Source: Actinomadura sp. NBRC 104425 (GTDB lineage: Bacteria; Actinomycetota; Actinomycetes; Streptosporangiales; Streptosporangiaceae). From it: 64,000 bases of DNA. The first letter of the stretch is position 1. Each line of letters opens with the position of its first letter. The position numbers and the translations under genes are program-made. The stretch lies in NCBI RefSeq assembly GCF_030269545.1, contig NZ_BSTN01000029.1, positions 1 through 64,000 on the forward strand, given 5' to 3'. Positions 48,064 through 56,772 of this stretch are shown here, piece after piece. The notes beneath the pieces are model-generated. The model was not told where the DNA came from and made no database searches. It worked only from the letters and a program-made list of their open reading frames with translations.

Positions 48064-50868
48064 TCACGCGAGGAGGGCGGCGACCGCGTCCGCTGTGGCG
48101 GGGTGGTCGGCCAGCAGGGCGGCGACCGGCCCGGTGGGGTCGGACGGCCCGGTCGGCCAGTCGGGCGGCAGGCCCAACAGGGCGGCCACCGCGTCGCAGG
48201 TCGCGGGGTTCGCCGCCAGCAGGTCGCCAGCGGGGCCCGCGTCCACGGGCGGTGCGGGGGCCTCCGGCGGGGCCGACCAGGGCGGGGTCCAGGCGTCCAG
48301 GGCGGCCAGGGTCGCGGGGAAGGTGCGGCCCGCCTCCCTGATCAGGACGGGCACCATCTCCGCCGCGTGGTCCTTCAGGGTGGTGATGAGCTTCGGCAGC
48401 CACGGCAGCAGCACCTCGTCGGGCAGGCGCGCGAACGCCTTCGACAGGATCTCCACCACCAGCGACGCCAGCGACGGGACGGGTTCCAGGGCCTGGACGA
48501 AGCCGCTCAAATACAGCGGGAACGACGGGACGACCAGCGGGTTGTCCAGCAGTCCGTCGCAGCGCCTGCGCAGTTCGTCCAGCGGGAGCAGGCCGAGCTG
48601 CGTCTGCGCCGCCCACAGCAGGGCGACCTTGTCGGGGGCCTCCGGGTGCGACTGCTGAACGGCCAGTTCCAACTGCGTGTGGTCGCAGCCGAGGGACAGC
48701 GCCAGGCTCTCCATGCCGAGCAGGAACCCGAGCATCGCCGCGACCTGCCGCGCCCCGGCGTCGTCGTCGGCGAACGCGGTCGGCAGCAGCGTGCAGTAGT
48801 GCGCGTATCCCGCGGTCACGAACGACCGGCACCATTGCGGCAGTTCCGGTTCGGTCGCCTGGTAGTAGGAGATCAGCCGCCGGGCGCGGCGCAGCACCTC
48901 GGGAGCGTCGTCCACCGTGCGTTCGGCGGCCAGCAGCTCGACCGCGCGGGCGCCGAGTTCGTCGGTGAAGCGCCTGCCGCCGAGGTAGAGGATGGAGTCT
49001 TCCACGGCGGCGAGCGCCTGCGCGGCGGTGGCCTTCGGCGCGTACACGGTCTTGCGGAGCCGCTGCTCAAGCACCTGTTCGACGGTGACGCCCTCGTAGC
49101 CCAGCTCGACGATCGCCCGCATGTTGCGGCCGATCGCCACGTCCCAGCTCTCCTGGCTGGAGCGTTCGCCCAGGCGGCGCGTGCCGATGATGGGCCGGGC
49201 GGCGTCGGGCACCAGCCGGCGCAGGATCCACAGCAGGTCCGAGCACGGCCGCAGGTCGGGATCGGCGTCCAGGTTGAGCAGCGCCCGGTGGATCGTGCGT
49301 TTCTCCAGGTCGAAGCCGAGCGGCGCCAGCCGGTCGAGGACGTCGCGGGCCAGCGGGGGCAGGGCGTCGTAGCCGACCGCGCCCACCCGGTCGCCGCCGA
49401 GCAGGATCTCGCACAGGCGCGCGATGTCGCGGCGGCCCGGCACGGCGTCCTTCTCGATGCAGGTGACCGCGGCGTCCTGGAAGTCGTACGGCGTCGGCCG
49501 CCGCCGGCCGCGGATCCCGGCCAAAAGAATCGACGTCTCGTACACCGCGATGGCGTCGGCGGTGCTGGACGGGTAGCCGTTCTTGCGGGCCAGCCGGACG
49601 ATGTCGACGCACCAGCCGAGCAGTTCCTGCTCGTCGATGCCGTGCGGGGCGGGCGCGGTGGTCAGGAAGCCCGACAGCCGGTCGGTCACCGGCCCGGGCC
49701 GCGGCTGCGCGGGCTTGGCGCGGCCCTTGCGCCGGCCGTCCAGCCGAAACGGTTTGATGCCGGTGCGCTGCAGCGCCTTCTTCCAGGTCGCGGCGGCGAT
49801 CGACACCGAGCCGGGGGCGAGCCCGAACTGCGCCTCGATCGCCGAGTGGCTGGACGGGATGAGCCCGTACTGCCATTTCGTGGCGGTGCGCGGGCCGATC
49901 TCGAACCCCGTCGCGCCGTGCAGGCCGAACTCGGGGACGCGGCTGGCGGCGTGGAAGGCGCCGCACACGTACAGGCAGTCGGCGGGGTCGGCGCCCGAGG
50001 ACGCCAGATGCTCGCGGATCCGCGTCCACATGTAGCGTTCGCGGTCCTCGTCCACCCGGGTGCGGGCGGCCCCCTCGGGCCGCAGCCGCCGGAACAGGCT
50101 GCCGATCAGCACCATGACCTGGCGGTAGGTGTCGTAGTCGGCGTCGACCAGCGGCTGCTCGACGTACTGGTCCCACCACTCCGACCAGTGCCGCACCTTG
50201 CCGTGGTGCAGCAGGTGCTCCTCCAGTTCCGCGAAGCCCGGCCGCAGGTCGCCGATCTCGACGCCGACCGCGTCGCCGTGCAGCGCCGCCTCGTCGTCCT
50301 CGCCCTCGCCGGCGCCGTCGGGTCCGCCGTCGCCGGCGGGGGCGTCGCGCGGCTCCCACTGGAAGACGTGGTCGGTCGACCGGTCCACCAGCACCAGTTC
50401 GACGCCGGAGGTGGTCAGCGCGTAGGAGATCGCCTGGTATTCGGCGGACGCCTCGGTGATCGGCGCGATGACGCTGAGCGGCGCCCACCGCTCGGGGAAG
50501 CCGTCGGTGTCGGCGGCGAACGCCTGCAGCGCCACCGGCAGGGTGCAGTTGTGCAGCTCGTCCAGCAGGGGCCGCAGGTCCTCGCACAGCTCCAGGTAGA
50601 TGACCTTGGGCCGCTTGTCGCGCAGCCGGCGGACCATCGCCGTCGCCGAGGCGGGCGAGTGGTGGCACACCGGGAAGATCTCCAGCGGTTCGCGCAGCGC
50701 CCGGTCGACGTCCTCGACCATCCCGGCCAGGATCTGCGCGACGGGGCCGGAGCCGAACCGCTCGGCCGCCCCGAGCAGCTGCTCGCGCAGCCCGCCGAAC
50801 GGCCCGGCGGCCACGGCGTCCAAGCCTGTCGCCCCGCCCGTCATGTCGTCGGTCGCCGTGCCGGTCAT
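48064..50868 (-). CDS. DUF5682-family protein (YehM-like) of a MoxR/vWA system
   Basis: A 934-residue protein from the ATG at 50866-50868 (ATGA overlap with the AAA+ gene); the longer opening upstream is antisense to nothing real and lies inside the AAA+ gene. The N-terminal ~350 residues look ChaN/TraB-like: EIFPVCHHSPASATAMVRRL, VIYLELCEDLRPLLDEL, and later YVCGAFHAASRVPEFG. The central part carries SIAAATWKKALQRTGIKPFR. The last ~60 residues hold a short repeat: NPATCDAVAALLG and HPATADAVAALLA. Such proteins are always found with MoxR ATPase, vWA and SWIM partners, and their biochemical role is unknown. Confidence 0.85.
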   Translation of the reverse strand: MTGTATDDMTGGATGLDAVAAGPFGGLREQLLGAAERFGSGPVAQILAGMVEDVDRALREPLEIFPVCHHSPASATAMVRRLRDKRPKVIYLELCEDLRPLLDELHNCTLPVALQAFAADTDGFPERWAPLSVIAPITEASAEYQAISYALTTSGVELVLVDRSTDHVFQWEPRDAPAGDGGPDGAGEGEDDEAALHGDAVGVEIGDLRPGFAELEEHLLHHGKVRHWSEWWDQYVEQPLVDADYDTYRQVMVLIGSLFRRLRPEGAARTRVDEDRERYMWTRIREHLASSGADPADCLYVCGAFHAASRVPEFGLHGATGFEIGPRTATKWQYGLIPSSHSAIEAQFGLAPGSVSIAAATWKKALQRTGIKPFRLDGRRKGRAKPAQPRPGPVTDRLSGFLTTAPAPHGIDEQELLGWCVDIVRLARKNGYPSSTADAIAVYETSILLAGIRGRRRPTPYDFQDAAVTCIEKDAVPGRRDIARLCEILLGGDRVGAVGYDALPPLARDVLDRLAPLGFDLEKRTIHRALLNLDADPDLRPCSDLLWILRRLVPDAARPIIGTRRLGERSSQESWDVAIGRNMRAIVELGYEGVTVEQVLEQRLRKTVYAPKATAAQALAAVEDSILYLGGRRFTDELGARAVELLAAERTVDDAPEVLRRARRLISYYQATEPELPQWCRSFVTAGYAHYCTLLPTAFADDDAGARQVAAMLGFLLGMESLALSLGCDHTQLELAVQQSHPEAPDKVALLWAAQTQLGLLPLDELRRRCDGLLDNPLVVPSFPLYLSGFVQALEPVPSLASLVVEILSKAFARLPDEVLLPWLPKLITTLKDHAAEMVPVLIREAGRTFPATLAALDAWTPPWSAPPEAPAPPVDAGPAGDLLAANPATCDAVAALLGLPPDWPTGPSDPTGPVAALLADHPATADAVAALLA

Positions 50869-51980
50869 GACAGCTTCGCCAGCGCTTCGCGGCCGCCCTC
50901 CAGGAAGCCCTGCCACGGCCCCTGCTCGGCCTTGCTGCGCGGTTCGATGACGCCGTGCCAGAACTTGTTGAGGATGGCCAGGTCCTCCGGGCTGCGCCGG
51001 GCCAGCGACCCGACCAGCGAGGACGCCAGCGTCTCGGCGCGCAGTTCCCGTTCGCCGAAGAACTGGCTGTGCAGGATCGCGTCCTCCAGTACGCCGATCT
51101 GCTCGGCCGTCGACAGCGCCGACTCCAGCTTCTCGTCGTCGCTGCGGGCGGACGCGGCGGCGGCGCGCAGGTCGGCGAAGCTCTGCAGCAGCACCTCCAG
51201 CAGCGACGGCGCCACCTCCAGCTCGATCCGGTGCCGCCGCAGCAGCTCGGTGGTGCGGAACCGCACGATGTCGGCCTCGGCCTTCTTGCTGGTCACCACG
51301 GGGATGCGCACGAAGTTGAAGCGCCGCTTGAGCGCCGAGGACAGGTCGTTGACGCCCCGGTCGCGGCTGTTGGCCGTCGCGATGACGGAGAAGCCGGGCT
51401 TGGCGAACACGGTGTTGTCGGCGTCCAGCTCGGGGATGGAGATGTACTTCTCCGACAGGATCGAGATGAGGGCGTCCTGCACGTCGCTGGTGGCGCGGGT
51501 CAGCTCCTCGAACCGGCCGATCATGCCCCGTTCCATCGCGGTCATGATGGGCGAGGGGATCATCGACTCCCGGGACTGCCCCTTGGCGATCACCATGGAG
51601 ACGTTCCAGGAGTACTTGATGTGGTCCTCGGTGGTGCCGGCGGTGCCCTGCACGACCAGCGTCGAGTTGCGGCAGATCGCCGCCGCCAGCAGCTCGGCCA
51701 GCCAGGACTTGCCGGTGCCCGGGTCGCCGATCAGCAGCAGCCCGCGGTCGGACGCGAGCGTGACGATGGCGCGTTCGACGAACGTGCGGTCGCCGAACCA
51801 CTTCTGCGGAATCTCCCGGTCGAGGCCGTCGGAGCGCTCCGACCCGAGGATGAACGTGCGGACCATCCGCGGGCTCAGCCGCCACGAGAACGGCTTGTGC
51901 CCGTCGTCGATCGACTCCAGGTAGTCGAGCTCGTCGGCGTACTTGACCTCGGCGGGTGCGCGCAGCATCTCGTCGGTCAT
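50865..51980 (-). CDS. MoxR-type AAA+ ATPase (YehL-like)
   Basis: A 371-residue protein from the ATG at 51978-51980. Walker A is LLLIGDPGTGKSWLAELL (about residue 83). The Walker B region is MIGRFEELTRATSDVQDALI (about 154), sensor 1 is VIATANSRDRG (about 198), and the arginine finger area is SSALKRRFNFVRIP. The C-terminal lid is helical. MoxR ATPases remodel protein complexes together with a vWA partner, here encoded 42 bp upstream. It is the motor of the five-gene operon. Confidence 0.93.
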   Translation of the reverse strand: MTDEMLRAPAEVKYADELDYLESIDDGHKPFSWRLSPRMVRTFILGSERSDGLDREIPQKWFGDRTFVERAIVTLASDRGLLLIGDPGTGKSWLAELLAAAICRNSTLVVQGTAGTTEDHIKYSWNVSMVIAKGQSRESMIPSPIMTAMERGMIGRFEELTRATSDVQDALISILSEKYISIPELDADNTVFAKPGFSVIATANSRDRGVNDLSSALKRRFNFVRIPVVTSKKAEADIVRFRTTELLRRHRIELEVAPSLLEVLLQSFADLRAAAASARSDDEKLESALSTAEQIGVLEDAILHSQFFGERELRAETLASSLVGSLARRSPEDLAILNKFWHGVIEPRSKAEQGPWQGFLEGGREALAKLS

Positions 51981-52022
51981 GGCAAGGGTCTCCTCAATGA
52001 ACGTCGGTTGCGTGCGGGGGCG

Positions 52023-53426
52023 TCAGGTCAGGAAGTTCTTCAGTTCGAACACGAGCTTGTCGATGTGGCCGGACAGGACGGGGGTGCCCAGCTCCTTGAG
52101 CTTCTGCCGGTACCAGGGGTCGACGCCGGCGCGGCCGGAGCTGTTGACCGACCCGACCGGGATGAACTTCACGCCGAACCGGTGCAGCGACCGGAAGTCG
52201 TCGAGCAGGCCCCGGTCGTCGTAGAAGTCGGAGATCCACACCAGCACCGTGTTGCGCGGGTCGGCGATCTTCGGCCGGGCCATCCGCATCGCGACCGGCC
52301 CGTGCGTGCCACCGCCGAGCGTGGTGCGCAGCAGCACTTCGAACGGGTCGCGCACCCACGGCGTCAGGTCGATCGCGCGGGTGTCGTAGGCGATCAGGTG
52401 CACGTCCACCTTGGGCAGCCCGGCGAAGATGGACGCCAGGATGGTGCAGTTGACCATCGCGTCCACCATGGACCCGGACTGGTCGACCACCACGATCATC
52501 CGTGCGGGCGTGGTGCGGCGGGCGGTGTGCTTGTAGAACAGCCGGTCGACGTAGAGCCGCTCCTCCTGCGGGTCGTAGTTGACCAGGTTCTTCCAGATCG
52601 TCCGGTCGAGGTCGAGGTTGCGGAACACCCGCTTGGGCGGCACGCTCCGGTCGATCTTGCCGGTGCTGGTCTGCTCCACCCGCGTCCTCAGCACCTCGGC
52701 GACCTCGTCCACATACCGCCTGATCAGCGCCTTGGCGTTGGCGAGGGCCTCGTCCGACAGGTTGTGCTTGTCGCGCAGCAGCTGCTCGATCAGCGGCATG
52801 CTCGGGGTGAGCCGGCGGGCCAGCGCCGGGTCGGCGAGCACCTCGCGCAGCCGCATCCGGCTGACCAGGTCGCCCTCCAGGGTGGCCAGGAACGTTTCCA
52901 GGTCGGCGTCGGTGACCTCGAACCCCTGCCCGGCGCCGGACCCGCGCCCCGGGCCGGAGCCCTTCCCGGAGCCGTTCTGCTCGCCCTGGCCTGCGCCGCT
53001 CTGTTCGTCGCCCGATTCGCCCTGGCCGGGGCCGCGGCCGGCGCAGGCGCCGAGCGCGCGGCGCAGCCATTCGGCGTCGCGCTGCCAGGTGGCCAGCCGC
53101 TCCGCCGACACGTCGCCAGTGCCGGTGCGGAACGCGTTGAGCAGCAGCTTCGACACCACGGCCGTGCGCCGCACCCGGTCGCCGACGTCGCCTTCGGCCA
53201 GCGGGTCGCGGAACTCGGCCTCCAGTTCGGGGAACCGCTGCAGGACGGTGTCGACCGAGACGCCGGGGTCGAGCAGCGCCGCCGGGAGTCCGCGCTCCTC
53301 GACGACGGCCAGGCTCGCCGACTCCAGGGCGGGCTGCTCCTCGACGTCGAACACCTGCCCCAGCAGCCGCCACAGCAGCACCTGGCGGCGGACGTCATCG
53401 CTGTGGACGTCGTCGCTGTCGATCAT
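52023..53426 (-). CDS. vWA-domain protein (YehP-like)
   Basis: A 467-residue protein from the ATG at 53424-53426 (ATGA overlap with the preceding gene). A helical N-half (to ~135) is followed by a low-complexity Gly/Gln/Ser linker (about 132-168). Another helical stretch precedes the vWA domain at about residues 290-460. The MIDAS motif is complete: DQSGSMV (about 306), a Thr in LGGGTHG (about 360) and an Asp in WISDFYDD (about 388). It should bind a metal and a partner protein, and the MoxR ATPase likely acts on or through it. Confidence 0.93.
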   Translation of the reverse strand: MIDSDDVHSDDVRRQVLLWRLLGQVFDVEEQPALESASLAVVEERGLPAALLDPGVSVDTVLQRFPELEAEFRDPLAEGDVGDRVRRTAVVSKLLLNAFRTGTGDVSAERLATWQRDAEWLRRALGACAGRGPGQGESGDEQSGAGQGEQNGSGKGSGPGRGSGAGQGFEVTDADLETFLATLEGDLVSRMRLREVLADPALARRLTPSMPLIEQLLRDKHNLSDEALANAKALIRRYVDEVAEVLRTRVEQTSTGKIDRSVPPKRVFRNLDLDRTIWKNLVNYDPQEERLYVDRLFYKHTARRTTPARMIVVVDQSGSMVDAMVNCTILASIFAGLPKVDVHLIAYDTRAIDLTPWVRDPFEVLLRTTLGGGTHGPVAMRMARPKIADPRNTVLVWISDFYDDRGLLDDFRSLHRFGVKFIPVGSVNSSGRAGVDPWYRQKLKELGTPVLSGHIDKLVFELKNFLT

Positions 53427-54817
53427 TTGCGCAGCAGCCTTCCCGCGCGTTCAGTGAGGACGGCCACGGGGTCGCCGGACCGAACCTGGGCCTTGACGAC
53501 CTTCGGGTCGGTGGGGCCCAGCGCCCAGTCGCCGTTGTGCGCCGCGACCGGTTGCTTCTTGACGGCGCTCTGCACGGCGAGCGGCTGCAGGCTCCACCGC
53601 CCGGCGTCCCAGCGGAGCAGGCCGATGCACGCCGTGGAGGCGGTGACGAGCCGCTCGGTGAGCGGGCCGCCCGGCGGCAGCCGGTCCAGGTCGACGGCGA
53701 GGATCTGGCCGCCCAGGTCGAACGTGCCCTCCCGCTTGACCTTGTAGCCCTCGACCAGCACCGGTTCGGCGATGTGCACCGGGTGGCGGTCGAGCGGCGC
53801 GACGGCCGGGGCCTCGGCGTCGGGGAGCCGGACGCGGGCCGTGGCGAACGGGTCGGCGGGCTCGCCGGCCTCGGCGCGCTCCTCGTCCCACAGCAGGTCG
53901 CCGCCGGCGGTCAGCCGCATGCCGGCGACGTTGACGGAGCGGTGCTCGGCGAGGGCCGCCAGCAGCGTCGGGTAGGCCGACAGCAGCTTCCACACCTCCG
54001 GGCCGACGATCGTGTCGACCTTGGCGGCGGAGACGGCGACGCGGACGAGCCGCACCGGCCCGTCGCCGTCGGCGGGCTCCAGCACCGCGTGCAGCTGCGC
54101 CTGGACGGCCGTGCCGTGCTCGTGGACGTCGACGCCGAGGGGCAGCAGCCGCCCGGAGACGGTGGCGGTGCCGCCCGTCCAGCCGCCCGAATGCGACAGC
54201 AGCACCGCGCGCGTCCACAGGTCGGCCCAGCGGCGTTCGGGGACCCGGTCCATCGTCGCGACCGGGGACGAGACGCGCAGCTCGGCGGCCATGCCGTCGA
54301 GCAGGACGGCGAGGCGGCGCAGCCGCGGCTCGCCCCACAGCGCCTCGACCGCCTGCTCGGCGGCCGACGCCAGCCCCTCGTCGACGCCGAGCCAGCCGGC
54401 GATGGCCAGCTCACGCAGCCAGGATCGAGCCGCGGCGAGCAGGTTGGCGGGCACCGGCTCGCCTTCGGCGGGGCGTTCCTCCCAGACGGCGCGGGACCGG
54501 CCGAGCGCGCCGTCGAGCCGGGCGAGCAGGGCGTCATGGGCCGCACCGAGCAGCGCGGCGCGCGCCCCCGCCAGCGCGGTCATCTCGGGGACGCCGATGG
54601 CGCCGCCGGCGACCTTGGCGGACGCGTCCGCCAGCGCCGTGCCGAGCGGGGACGCGCCCACCGCGGCGGCCAGCGCGTTGACCGCCTCGGTGTGCCGGGG
54701 GCCGAGCCGGGCGAGCCCGCCCGCCAGCGCGGCGTCGAACCCGGCGACCACCTCCACGGCCTCGGCGACGCCGGGCGGGCTCTGGGCGAGCAGTTCGGCG
54801 AGCTGTACCGCCTGCAT
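53423..54817 (-). CDS. Uncharacterised component of the MoxR/vWA/SWIM operon
   Basis: A 464-residue protein from the ATG at 54815-54817, one base into the SWIM stop (TGATG). The N-half is helical and Ala/Leu-rich (VALAEL-type repeats, LARLGPRHTEAVNALAAAVG). The C-half is beta-rich with HPVHIAEPVLVEGYKVKREG and GGQILAVDLDRLPPGGPL. I recognise no named domain. A protein of this size and position is regular in these operons and may be the adaptor between the SWIM and vWA proteins. Coupling on both sides suggests fixed stoichiometry. Confidence 0.75.
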   Translation of the reverse strand: MQAVQLAELLAQSPPGVAEAVEVVAGFDAALAGGLARLGPRHTEAVNALAAAVGASPLGTALADASAKVAGGAIGVPEMTALAGARAALLGAAHDALLARLDGALGRSRAVWEERPAEGEPVPANLLAAARSWLRELAIAGWLGVDEGLASAAEQAVEALWGEPRLRRLAVLLDGMAAELRVSSPVATMDRVPERRWADLWTRAVLLSHSGGWTGGTATVSGRLLPLGVDVHEHGTAVQAQLHAVLEPADGDGPVRLVRVAVSAAKVDTIVGPEVWKLLSAYPTLLAALAEHRSVNVAGMRLTAGGDLLWDEERAEAGEPADPFATARVRLPDAEAPAVAPLDRHPVHIAEPVLVEGYKVKREGTFDLGGQILAVDLDRLPPGGPLTERLVTASTACIGLLRWDAGRWSLQPLAVQSAVKKQPVAAHNGDWALGPTDPKVVKAQVRSGDPVAVLTERAGRLLRK

Positions 54818-55311
54818 CAGGCCACCGCCTTCCAGGCCGGGAACCAGTGCATCTCGGGGAGGGGCTCGGAGACGGCCGGAACCTGCAGATAGGTCAGGTG
54901 CCGAAGGAACCGGCTGAACACCATGGCGGCCGGTGCCTTCTCAAGCCTGCCCTTGAGCAGGAAATGCAGGTCGTCCCCCTCGGAGGCGTCCACCTTCAGG
55001 TAGCGGGCGACGCGGTCGAACCCGTACTGCCTGACCGCCTCGTCGATCAGCGCCTTGAGGTGCTTGCAGTGGCGGGAGCCTCCGGCGCCCGCGCACGGCC
55101 GGTTGTTGTTGGTGCTGCAGCTGAAGTTGTGCGTCCCGGCCGCGATCGACGAGACGTACACGCGGGCGATGTCCGAACCGCTCGACACCACCCCTTGCAA
55201 CCGGCCCTCCGCCAGTTCGACGAAGGGCACCTTGGCCAGTTTGCGTGGTCGGAGGGGCGGCACCACGCGCACCGCGCTCCGTTCCTCCCACCCGGCGTCG
55301 CCGGAAGTCAT
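54817..55311 (-). CDS. SWIM zinc-finger protein (YehQ-like)
   Basis: A 164-residue protein from the ATG at 55309-55311, chosen because GGAGGAC lies 8 nt upstream; a longer in-frame opening to 55431 lacks a ribosome site. The SWIM-like metal site is FSCSTNNNRPC with HCKHLKALIDEA (about residues 70-100), giving Cys, Cys and the C-x-H pair. The flanking segment LAEGRLQGVVSSGSDIARVY is the usual SWIM N-part. It is the first gene of the operon. SWIM domains bind DNA or protein, so it may be the recognition module. Confidence 0.87.
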   Translation of the reverse strand: MTSGDAGWEERSAVRVVPPLRPRKLAKVPFVELAEGRLQGVVSSGSDIARVYVSSIAAGTHNFSCSTNNNRPCAGAGGSRHCKHLKALIDEAVRQYGFDRVARYLKVDASEGDDLHFLLKGRLEKAPAAMVFSRFLRHLTYLQVPAVSEPLPEMHWFPAWKAVA

Positions 55312-55425
55312 GAACTTCGTCCTCCACCCTTGCGGTCCGTCGGATGGCGAACGTTGTATCGGCCTCCACCGACATTCGAGCCCCGCCCGCCGTCCCGGCT
55401 GGTCAGCGGCCACCCCGGTGACGAG

Positions 55426-55459
55426 CTGCAAACTTGATGCAGCTGCGAGTTATTTGCAA
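55426..55459. promoter_or_regulatory. Two adjacent Nur-box-like sites before sodF
   Basis: CTGCAA-ACTTG-ATGCAG (55426-55442) and CTGCGA-GTTAT-TTGCAA (55443-55459) both fit the known Streptomyces Nur consensus TTGCAA-N5-TTGCAA with one to two changes per site, and they abut. They cover a candidate promoter TTGATG (55434-55439) and CAATAG (55457-55462). Nickel-dependent repression of the SOD gene is implied. Confidence 0.65.
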
Positions 55460-55469
55460 TAGTGGGGCC

Positions 55470-56069
55470 ATGACCTATGCGCTACCCGATCTGCCCTACG
55501 ACTACGCCGCCCTGGAGCCTGCGATCACCGGCGAGATCCTCGAACTGCACCACAGCAGGCACCACGCCGCCTACGTCAAGGGCGCCAACGAAACCCTGGA
55601 GAGACTGGCGGAGGCACGCGACAAGGAGCAGTACGGCAGCCTGGTCGGGCTGGAGAAGACGCTGGCGTTCAACCTGTCGGGGCACGTGCTGCACTCGATC
55701 TTCTGGACGAACCTGTCCCCCGACGGCGGCGACCGCCCCGACGGCGAACTGGCCGACGCAATCGACGAGCACTTCGGATCGTTCGAGGCGTTCCGCAAGC
55801 AGCTGTCCACGGCCACGTCCACCGTGCAGGGCTCGGGATGGGGCGTGCTGGCCTGGGAACCGGTCGGCAGGCGCCTGGTGGTGGAGCAGGTCTACGACCA
55901 CCACGGCAACGTCGGCATGGGCACCACCCCGCTGCTGGTCTTCGACGCCTGGGAGCACGCCTACTACCTGCAGTACCGCAACGTGCGCCCCGACTACGTC
56001 GAAAAGCTGTGGTCCCTGGTCAACTGGGCCGACGTCGCCGCCCGTTACGCCGCCGCCAAGAACGCCTAG
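55470..56069 (+). CDS. sodF: Iron/manganese superoxide dismutase
   Basis: A 199-residue protein from ATG 55470. The metal ligands are in place: His in LELHHSRHHAAYVKG (about 27), His in NLSGHVLHSIFW (about 76), and Asp and His in VFDAWEHAYYLQYRNVRPDY (about 158 and 162). The GSGWGVLAWEP and GNVGMGTTPLLVFD segments are typical of the family. It converts superoxide to H2O2 and O2 in the cytosol. The promoter lies so close that the message may be leaderless, and Nur-like sites overlap it. The TAG stop codon lies inside the CTAG that borders an IS remnant, so the natural 3' end may have been altered. Confidence 0.93.
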   Translation: MTYALPDLPYDYAALEPAITGEILELHHSRHHAAYVKGANETLERLAEARDKEQYGSLVGLEKTLAFNLSGHVLHSIFWTNLSPDGGDRPDGELADAIDEHFGSFEAFRKQLSTATSTVQGSGWGVLAWEPVGRRLVVEQVYDHHGNVGMGTTPLLVFDAWEHAYYLQYRNVRPDYVEKLWSLVNWADVAARYAAAKNA

Positions 56070-56294
56070 GGCCTGTCTCGAAGTGTGATGAGTGGCGGCA
56101 TGTCGCATGCCGGACGCAGCGAGGCATCGCGGCCGCGATCTGCGAACCGGCCGATCAGGCGGGCGGCCGGCGTCGGCGCGGCGTGCGCGGTGGCCGACCA
56201 CCCGGGTTCGGCAGGCTCGCCGTCCGCTACCAGGCCACCGTCCACATCGCCACCATCAACGAACGGCTCTGGCCAACTTTGAAACACGCCCTAG
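56066..56294 (+). mobile_element. Degenerate IS5-like insertion sequence remnant
   Basis: This ~229-bp piece is bordered by CTAG on both sides. Its ends are an imperfect inverted repeat: GGGCCTGTCTCGAAGTGTG on the left, and the complement of CAACTTTGAAACACGCCC on the right. Inside, the plus frame ends RLAVRYQATVHIATINERLW, which resembles the C-terminus of IS5-family (IS112/IS1381-like) transposases. Most of the transposase is deleted, so it cannot move on its own. Confidence 0.7.
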
Positions 56295-56317
56295 GCACCC
56301 CAGGGCCATCCGACCGT

Positions 56318-56376
56318 GGCGCCCACCAGGCCGGGATCATGCTCAGAACACGTTCCCGCGCGGCCTGGTGGGCGCC
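56318..56376. terminator. Long hairpin between convergent genes
   Basis: GGCGCCCACCAGGCC (56318-56332) and GGCCTGGTGGGCGCC (56362-56376) are a perfect 15-bp inverted repeat with a 29-nt loop. The position, downstream of the SOD gene and before the 3' end of the leftward glycosidase gene, fits a two-way terminator; it could also be a mobile-element end. Confidence 0.5.
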
Positions 56377-56509
56377 GCTTACGCTAACCGCCTGCGGATC
56401 GCGGCGGCCCGTCGGGCCTGGGGATGGCGCCATCCGACATGCATGACCCATGGCGACAACAGACCGCGTTCGGGGCTGTTCTATGCCGGCGGCTTTTCCT
56501 GGGGGTCGC

Positions 56510-56710
56510 GGTGAGGGGTCTGGACGAAGCGAGGGCCGGGGCGGACGCGCCGTCACAGGGCCAGGCGACAGCGATGCGGAGCGGGGCCATCTCGCTGTCG
56601 CGGTGCCAGGCGAGGTCGGGGCGGGCGTCGTAGGCCGCCATCGACTCGGGGCCGAAGCACACGGCGGCCACGGCGGCGCGGGCGATGCCATGGCCGTCCA
56701 CCGCCTCCAT
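56510..56710 (-). pseudogene. LysR-type regulator C-terminal remnant
   Basis: Read leftward from the ATG at 56708-56710, the frame gives MEAVDGHGIARAAVAAVCFG, then PESMAAYDARPDLAWHRD and SEMAPLRIAVAWPCD. This resembles the last part of a LysR effector domain (GxGIA..PESMA...W.....PLRIAVAW). No HTH or most of the sensor domain is present, and the frame drifts into Arg/Pro-rich sequence afterwards. Confidence 0.45.
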
Positions 56711-56772
56711 GGATCGCCTGACCGGCGCCGGGGACCCAGGCCGCCCCGGCGCCGGTCGAGTCGGACGGGGTG

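Noticed and set aside
48064..51885. A 1273-residue version of the DUF5682 protein starting at 51885
   Set aside because: The extra ~340 residues lie inside the AAA+ ATPase gene in another frame and read as nonsense. The ATG at 50868 overlaps the ATPase stop and is the natural start.
47608..51924. A 1438-codon plus-strand open frame opposite the DUF5682 and AAA+ genes
   Set aside because: The composition is that of a GC-bias shadow (Arg/Gly/Ala/Gln-rich, no domain), while the minus strand holds proteins with clear motifs and coupled starts.
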